Positions 31,588 through 35,342 of a DNA stretch of 35,342 bases are shown here, in pieces. Numbering within the stretch: the first letter of the stretch is position 1; each line of letters opens with the position of its first letter. The stretch lies in contig NZ_JOEQ01000049.1 of assembly GCF_000721075.1 (NCBI RefSeq), forward strand, positions 1-35,342. The letters run 5' to 3'. The notes beneath the pieces were generated by a model that saw nothing but the letters and a program-made list of their open reading frames with translations, ran no database searches and had not been told where the DNA came from. A program made the position numbers and the translations under genes. This stretch comes from Streptosporangium amethystogenes. Lineage in GTDB: Bacteria; Actinomycetota; Actinomycetes; Streptosporangiales; Streptosporangiaceae.

Positions 31588-31833
31588 GGGGTCGCGCGGG
31601 CCGGGCGGCTCGACGTCCTGGTCGACGACACCGGCACTGGCCTGGGGGAGAGCAAAGCCGGGGTGCTGTCCGCCCTGGCCAGGGTGAACGGGATCTCGTG
31701 CGTGATCGTGGGGCATGACCGTCGCGCCCGGACCTCCCATCCGATGGGGACCGGCCTGCCGCACGAGGCACGCCGGGGGATACGGTTCGCCGAGAACCTC
31801 GGCCTGCCGGTGGTCATGGTGACCGGCCGGCTC
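31588..31833 (+). pseudogene. Fragment of an acyl-CoA carboxylase carboxyltransferase gene
   Basis: The plus strand encodes VLSALARVNGISCVIVGHDRRARTSHPMG, then LPHEARRGIRFAENLGLPVVMV. This closely follows the carboxyltransferase pattern LALARxxGxPCVVxGQDRR...PMGxxxLREARRGMRLAxxLxLPLxTV of biotin-dependent carboxylases. Only about 80 residues of a 450-plus-residue protein remain, and the next codons lose the similarity. The open frame extends from 31450 to 32352 but is not coding beyond this piece; its last part runs opposite a real OsmC-family gene. Confidence 0.55.
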
Positions 31834-31905
31834 GGCACGTGCTGTCAGGCGCGCTCGGGCCGATCCGTGGCCCGAGGATGTGCCGGGCTCAGGTCGCCGA
31901 TGGCA

Positions 31906-32346
31906 TCAGGTCGTTTCGATCGCCTCCGTGACCACTCCCTCCTCGGTGCGGACCTGAAGGGTGATCTCCGGCGGCAGCCGCAGCGAGTTGTGCACGGCGC
32001 TGTGCTCGACGACGGTGGTGAACGATTCCCGAAGCCCTTCGGGAAGGCCGGGAGCGTCGACGACCAGATCGATTCGGCAGACCCGCGCCGGACGCAGCCC
32101 CAGGTCGTAGTGAGCGGTCACGGTGACGCCGGCGGGCAGCTCACATCGGTGAAGGTAGTGTTCGGCGCGATGGGCGACGCAGGCCGCGAGACTCCCGACG
32201 AACAACTCGACCGGGACGGGACCGGTGTCGCCCCCGCCGAAGTCCGTGGGCTGGTCGACACGGATGGTGTGGCGGCGTATCTGAATGTCAAAGCGGCCGC
32301 CGCCGTGCCAGGTGATCTTCACCATGCCGTTCCGGTTCTGCTTCAT
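31906..32346 (-). CDS. OsmC-family protein
   Basis: The ATG at 32346 has GGAG upstream and gives 146 residues starting MKQNRNGMVKITWHGGGRF. It carries the OsmC-fold segment PVELFVGSLAACVAHRAEHYLHR with the first conserved Cys. The second cysteine position is replaced by HSAVHNSLRLPPEI, where Ohr/OsmC peroxidases have a VCPVS/VCPYS motif. Peroxidase activity is therefore doubtful. Members of the family without the second Cys are common and uncharacterised. A hairpin between this gene and DUF1876 suggests separate transcription, yet both belong to the local minus-strand stress group. Confidence 0.85.
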   Translation of the reverse strand: MKQNRNGMVKITWHGGGRFDIQIRRHTIRVDQPTDFGGGDTGPVPVELFVGSLAACVAHRAEHYLHRCELPAGVTVTAHYDLGLRPARVCRIDLVVDAPGLPEGLRESFTTVVEHSAVHNSLRLPPEITLQVRTEEGVVTEAIETT

Positions 32347-32439
32347 GGGTGACTCCACGGGTGTGTTCAGGTTCCGTAGGTGGAGCACGTGGATCTCATC
32401 GCTCCGGGATGGCCCCTGCGCGTCGACAGGGAAAGGGCG

Positions 32440-32477
32440 CGCACCGTCCGCGGATCGTGGCCGAGGCGGACGGTGCG
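32440..32477 (-). terminator. Hairpin terminator after the DUF1876 gene
   Basis: A perfect 12-base stem, CGCACCGTCCGC (32440-32451) with GCGGACGGTGCG (32466-32477), has a 14-base loop. It lies 37 bases beyond the DUF1876 stop and upstream of the OsmC-family gene. Confidence 0.7.
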
Positions 32478-32513
32478 GTCATGCCGATCCCGGTGGTCCG
32501 AGGCGAGGAGCCG

Positions 32514-32771
32514 TCACCATGAGGTGGGCCCGGCGACCTGGGCGATGTCCTCCGCGGTGACGGTGCGCAACCTTTCCGCCAGGTCGGCCAGCGCACGGGC
32601 GACCGCGAGCTCGTCGCCGATCTCGGGGACCGACTGGTCGACCGGGTTGCGACGCGCGTGACCGATCCCGGTCAGGTGAGTGTCGTCCTTGGTGGTCAGG
32701 AGCGCTCGGGCGGAGGTGTCATCGCCCTCTTCGGTGATGTAGATCTGCACGGTCCATTGCTTGGCTTCCAT
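32514..32771 (-). CDS. DUF1876 family (dsRBD-like fold) protein
   Basis: The 85-residue product begins MEAKQWTVQIYITEEGDDTSARALL and contains THLTGIGHARRNPVDQSVPEIGDELAVARALADLAERL, the core DUF1876 signature. GGAGG lies 8 bases before the ATG. The family is restricted to actinobacteria and is found repeatedly in stress or dormancy gene clusters beside Hsp20, universal stress and nitroreductase genes. The fold resembles a double-stranded-RNA-binding domain, but no activity is known. The position between the OsmC and fructose-bisphosphatase genes fits that setting. Confidence 0.88.
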   Translation of the reverse strand: MEAKQWTVQIYITEEGDDTSARALLTTKDDTHLTGIGHARRNPVDQSVPEIGDELAVARALADLAERLRTVTAEDIAQVAGPTSW

Positions 32772-32847
32772 GGAAGGAACCTCCGATCGAACGGGTGTTC
32801 ACGGTGTCGTACTCCCGAGCGTGCGGTGAGCCCGATCGGATGCCGAT

Positions 32848-32866
32848 CGCCCGGGACGGCCGGGCG
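32848..32866 (-). terminator. Hairpin after the fructose-bisphosphatase gene
   Basis: CGCCCGG (32848-32854) and CCGGGCG (32860-32866) form a perfect 7-base stem with a 5-base loop, 10 bases beyond the stop codon. Confidence 0.5.
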
Positions 32867-32876
32867 GCCGCGTGGT

Positions 32877-33995
32877 TCATCCGACGGGTGTCGCGATCTC
32901 GGTGGTCATCGGGGTCCAGCGGTTCGCGAGCCGCTGGGCGAGAGCGGGCATGGTGGTGTACTCCAGTTCCGACAGTGGCAGCCGGTGCGGTTCGAACGGG
33001 CCGTGGCGGCGGAAGTAGTCCATGATCTCGACGGCCTGGGCCCGTGCGCCGTCGAAGGCCGGATCGTCGAACATGTCGCGCGGGCCGATCAGTTTCCCGT
33101 CATGGATCTGGAATCCCAGTGCGACCACGCGCGGCGGGCCGTCGAACCGGGACGGGTGCGCCTGCCTGACCGGGACCGGTAGGAACGGTGCGTGGTGCGA
33201 GCCGCGCATGCACCCGGCGACCGTGTACGGGAAGGCGAAGGGCTCCAGTGCCTCGCCGACCGCGGGCAGCCCGGACTGGCAGCGGACGATCATCACCGGG
33301 TCGTCCTTGCCGACGTACTTGCCGGCGATCAGGGACAGTCGCTGGGTGCTGGTCGCGGCTGCGGTCTCACCCAGGGTCTTGGAGCGGACACCGTGGATCA
33401 CGTAACGGGCCGGGGCGCCGATGTACATCAGCATGTCGTACAGGTCGGCCGGGCAGTCGAAGACTATGCGCTTCTCCTCGTACAGGTCGTAGACCTCGAA
33501 GTCGAAGCCGGCGTGCATCTTTCCGTCGATGACCAGGCCCGCGGTGTTGAACGGGTCGGCGAACATCTTGTACAGCGGCAGGTTCCACGCGCCCGGCTCG
33601 GTCTTGTCGGCCAGGAAGCACAGCACCGGCTCTGACGGGCGCTCCTCGAACTCCAGTTCGGCATATCCGGGACCCATGCCCCGCAGGTTGCCGGAGAAGG
33701 CATCCGACAGCAGGTCCTGGCCGGCGCCGTACAGGCCGAGTCCCTTGGCGATGTGGGTGGTGGCCTGGAAGGTGTCCCAGGCGAAGGAGTGGATGAGCCC
33801 CGCGTCGGCGCCGTAGGTGTGGGTCATGATGAGCGAGATGTCGTCGCCACAGCTGGCGACCTGGCCGTCGATGAGCAGCCCCGAGGCGGTCGCCCGGTCG
33901 ATCTCGCGGCGGGCCTCGGCCATCATGTTCGGGTGCACCGCGGAGTGGCCGACGAACCCCCCGGTGTCGGCCTTGATGATACTCAAAGTGATCAT
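32877..33995 (-). CDS. fbp: Fructose-1,6-bisphosphatase, class V archaeal type (FBP aldolase/phosphatase)
   Basis: The 372-residue protein begins MITLSIIKADTGGFVGHSAVHP and contains GQVASCGDDISLIMTHTYG, LIHSFAWDTFQATTHIAKGLGLYGAGQDLL and MGPGYAELEFEERPSEPVLCFLADKTEPGAWNLPLYKMFADPFNTAGLVID. These are the metal-binding Asp-rich motifs of the FBPase_3 (class V) family of archaea and deep-branching bacteria. In archaea it acts as both aldolase and phosphatase, making fructose 6-phosphate from triose phosphates. GGGGGG lies 6 bases upstream of the ATG. In this stress-gene setting it may support gluconeogenesis in non-growing cells; that is inferred. Confidence 0.95.
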   Translation of the reverse strand: MITLSIIKADTGGFVGHSAVHPNMMAEARREIDRATASGLLIDGQVASCGDDISLIMTHTYGADAGLIHSFAWDTFQATTHIAKGLGLYGAGQDLLSDAFSGNLRGMGPGYAELEFEERPSEPVLCFLADKTEPGAWNLPLYKMFADPFNTAGLVIDGKMHAGFDFEVYDLYEEKRIVFDCPADLYDMLMYIGAPARYVIHGVRSKTLGETAAATSTQRLSLIAGKYVGKDDPVMIVRCQSGLPAVGEALEPFAFPYTVAGCMRGSHHAPFLPVPVRQAHPSRFDGPPRVVALGFQIHDGKLIGPRDMFDDPAFDGARAQAVEIMDYFRRHGPFEPHRLPLSELEYTTMPALAQRLANRWTPMTTEIATPVG

Positions 33996-34076
33996 GGTGA
34001 TCCCCCCGTGGGTTGTTCTGCTTCCACGCTGGTCAGGGGCTTTGTGGATGGATAGGGCAGAAGGCCCCGACCGGGT

Positions 34077-34090
34077 GGGACTTTTTGCCC
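34077..34090 (-). promoter_or_regulatory. DevR/DosR-like box upstream of the fructose-bisphosphatase gene
   Basis: GGGACTTTTTGCCC matches 12 of 14 positions of the GGGACTTTCGGCCC pattern bound by mycobacterial DosR and related dormancy regulators. It lies 82 bases before the FBPase start. The neighbourhood (Hsp20, DUF1876) is typical of such regulons, but no devR/dosR gene is in the window. Confidence 0.4.
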
Positions 34091-34235
34091 GCCGTCGTTG
34101 CGGGCGTGAGCGCCCTCCCCCACGGGAGCGCTTGCTCCAACGCCGGTCTTACGGCCTGGTCTCGCACGGGCTCTGGGTGAGGTGACCGTGAGGCGGACAA
34201 GGCCTCTGCCCGCCACGGTAAAGTCATGACTACCC

Positions 34236-34274
34236 TGAGTATGTCAACTCATAGCAGAACGTACTCAAGGTCAA
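34236..34274 (-). promoter_or_regulatory. AT-rich region with ACTCA repeats, possible heat-type operator/promoter
   Basis: TGAGT-N6-ACTCA (34236-34251) is an inverted repeat. Another ACTCAAG follows at 34263-34269, the half-site of HAIR (HspR) elements. Minus-strand -35-like hexamers TTGACA (34247-34242) and TTGACC (34274-34269) overlap the repeats, though -10 boxes are poor. Spacing (6 rather than 7) departs from the HAIR consensus. The gap 33996-34371 otherwise holds only the DevR-like box and the hsp20 terminator. Confidence 0.35.
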
Positions 34275-34333
34275 TCGGTGAGCGGATGCCGGTGATCCGC
34301 ATACGGAAGATCGCAGCGATCCGTGAGTCGGGA

Positions 34334-34363
34334 GCGGACCCGCGCCATGTCGAGCGGGTCCGC
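34334..34363 (-). terminator. Hairpin terminator after hsp20
   Basis: A perfect 10-base stem, GCGGACCCGC (34334-34343) with GCGGGTCCGC (34354-34363), has a 10-base loop and starts 9 bases after the hsp20 stop codon. Confidence 0.7.
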
Positions 34364-34371
34364 CCGATCCG

Positions 34372-34803
34372 TCAGGACTTTTCCTGGGGCGTGGACTCGA
34401 TCTGGATGTGCTTTTCCTGCTGTTTGGTCTCAGCGAGTTTGACGCTGACCTCCAGAACCCCCTTGTCGTAGGAAGCCTTGACGTCGTTCTCGTCCATGTC
34501 ACTGGGCAGCGTGATCGACCGGGTGAAGGAGCCGTAGCGGAACTCCGTCCGCTGCTGGTCCCTCTGCTCGTCACGCCGCTCGGCGTGGATGGTCAGAACG
34601 CCCTTGGACAGGGTGATGTCGACATCCTTTTCGGGATCGATTCCCGGCAACTCGGCCCGCAGCACGTAGCGATCGTCCTTGACGTAGTCCTCGAACTTGA
34701 TGGGCTGCGCCATCGGCGACTGCATGGCGGCGAGGGGCATGTCCAACCAGTTGAACAGTTCGGGGACGAGACCTCGCCGCTCACGGAGTATCGGCATGCT
34801 CAT
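34372..34803 (-). CDS. Hsp20/alpha-crystallin family small heat-shock protein
   Basis: The 143-residue chaperone starts MSMPILRERRGLVPELFNWLD behind AAGGAGGA. The alpha-crystallin domain spans about 37-130: KFEDYVKDDRYVLRAELPGIDPEKDVDITLSKGVLTIHAERRDE, then FRYGSFTRSITLPSDMDENDVKASYDKGVLEVSV with the A-x-x-x-x-G-V-L motif. The C-terminal extension (KHIQIESTPQEKS) has the short I-x-I anchor used for oligomer assembly. It holds unfolding proteins in an ATP-independent way. It is monocistronic, between its own terminator and an upstream region with no obvious HAIR element. Confidence 0.94.
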   Translation of the reverse strand: MSMPILRERRGLVPELFNWLDMPLAAMQSPMAQPIKFEDYVKDDRYVLRAELPGIDPEKDVDITLSKGVLTIHAERRDEQRDQQRTEFRYGSFTRSITLPSDMDENDVKASYDKGVLEVSVKLAETKQQEKHIQIESTPQEKS

Positions 34804-35056
34804 GATGTCCTCCTTGTCTACTGGGGTCTTCCCATACCTCCATCACACCACCGAGCAGGACTCGGAGGTAACAGTCAGAGGTCCTCAAACACGTAGGTCT
34901 TTTGGCCGCCGCGCCCGCCGCCGGGAAGCCGTCGACGCCGTTCGAACCGTGGCTCAGGCGCGATTCGAGTGACGCGGTGACACCGCATCATGATCGACAA
35001 GATGCCCGCCGGCAACGGGTGGCTGGACGGCGCGTGGATCGATGATGATTGCGGAC

Positions 35057-35203
35057 ATGTCCACTGATCCACCAACCCGTGCCGCCGACATGTTCGCCGA
35101 CCCCGGCAACGACCCGCGGACCGACCCGCCGGTCAGGGGCGCCGAGCGTGCCACGCCGGCCGCGTTCCTGCGATGGCGGCGCGACACGCTGGAGTTGAAG
35201 TGA
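35057..35203 (+). pseudogene. Truncated DinB/DUF664-like (mycothiol-dependent enzyme family) N-terminus
   Basis: From the ATG at 35057 the frame gives 48 residues, ending ATPAAFLRWRRDTLELK before a TGA at 35201. The pattern DPPVRGxERATPxAFLxWxRDTLELK resembles the first helix of DUF664/DinB proteins, in which the helix continues as LELKCxGL. Downstream sequence in the same frame does not restore that similarity, so it is probably a truncated gene. The stretch before it (34804-35056) shows no other gene that I can support. Confidence 0.45.
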
Positions 35204-35290
35204 ACGGGGCGCGGACGCGGGGGATGGGCAGAACTTTGCCGGGGTGGGTGGCGTCTCATCGGGTGAGTGCGGGAGGCGAGGTGGCCGCGG

Positions 35291-35342
35291 GTGGTTGATT
35301 CTCTTCAACCGGGTGATCCGCAGCGGCTGGGGGAGTACTGGC
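35291..35342 (+). CDS. Probable Ser/Thr protein kinase, first codons only (runs off the right edge)
   Basis: A GTG at 35291, with GAGG about 9 bases upstream, reads VVDSLQPGDPQRLGEYWL to the window end. The LxPGDPxRLGEYWL opening is typical of actinobacterial membrane Ser/Thr kinases, in which it is followed directly by the glycine-rich loop (RLGAGGQGVVY). Only 17 residues are visible, so the family is a pattern-based guess. Confidence 0.5.
   Translation, partial: MVDSLQPGDPQRLGEYW

Noticed and set aside
31834..32352. Plus-strand continuation of the carboxylase-like frame
   Set aside because: It lies opposite the OsmC-family gene and loses carboxylase similarity after about 31833.
34875..35075. 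Minus-strand 66-codon frame ending QKTYVFEDL
   Set aside because: No recognisable family, no ribosome-binding site, and basic low-complexity sequence in the middle.
1..35342. tRNA, rRNA, CRISPR, insertion sequence or prophage features
   Set aside because: No cloverleaf-like tRNA sequence, regularly spaced repeat array, transposase motif or phage gene was recognised on either strand.

Overview
The window is about 35 kb of chromosome from a high-GC actinomycete. GC-rich coding DNA with G/C third positions, many GTG starts, several apparently leaderless genes, actinobacterial DUF families (DUF5302, DUF1876, DUF574-type methyltransferase) and mycothiol-era oxidative-stress genes point to the Streptosporangiaceae or a close relative (Streptosporangium, Nonomuraea). 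That placement is inferred from gene content only. I saw no rRNA, tRNA, CRISPR array, transposase or phage gene.

Layout. 1-3.3 kb: the start of a DeoR-type repressor, an RNA 2'-phosphotransferase (KptA) beside a PemK/MazF-type RNase, small DUF proteins, an OhrR-like MarR regulator and a STAS anti-anti-sigma protein. 3.4-7.2 kb: a CitA/CitB (DcuS/DcuR)-type two-component pair divergent from a DctA-type C4-dicarboxylate symporter, with a CRP-like palindrome between them. 7.2-11.1 kb: a decayed glyoxalase gene, an amidohydrolase, a DUF2203 protein, the divergent ohr/ohrR peroxide-resistance pair with a clear operator, an MmcQ/YjbR protein and a secreted class-A beta-lactamase-like serine hydrolase.

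11.3-22.9 kb is the centre of the window: an organosulfur-scavenging island. Four luciferase-like flavin monooxygenase genes are joined by successive 4-base stop/start overlaps. They are followed by a KhtTU-like K+/H+ antiporter pair on the other strand, then an aliphatic-sulfonate ABC transporter (ssuC-ssuB-ssuA), an SsuD-type alkanesulfonate monooxygenase and a saccharopine-dehydrogenase-like oxidoreductase. The likely logic is import of sulfonates by SsuABC and oxidative C-S cleavage by up to five FMNH2-dependent enzymes. The flavin reductase they need is not in the window.

23.4-31.3 kb: a Cys-rich double DUF1540 protein, a short Fe-S-type old-yellow-enzyme relative, a DHA2 drug exporter, a secreted M4 (thermolysin-like) protease, a DUF574-type methyltransferase, a YhhN lysoplasmalogenase and a hydroxyquinol 1,2-dioxygenase. 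31.3-31.9 kb is a small gene graveyard with a FAH-hydrolase C-terminus and an opposite-strand acyl-CoA carboxylase fragment. 31.9-34.8 kb: a stress/dormancy-like group on the minus strand (OsmC, DUF1876, archaeal-type fructose-1,6-bisphosphatase, Hsp20) with a possible DevR-like box. The right end holds a truncated DinB-like reading frame and the first codons of what looks like a Ser/Thr protein kinase.
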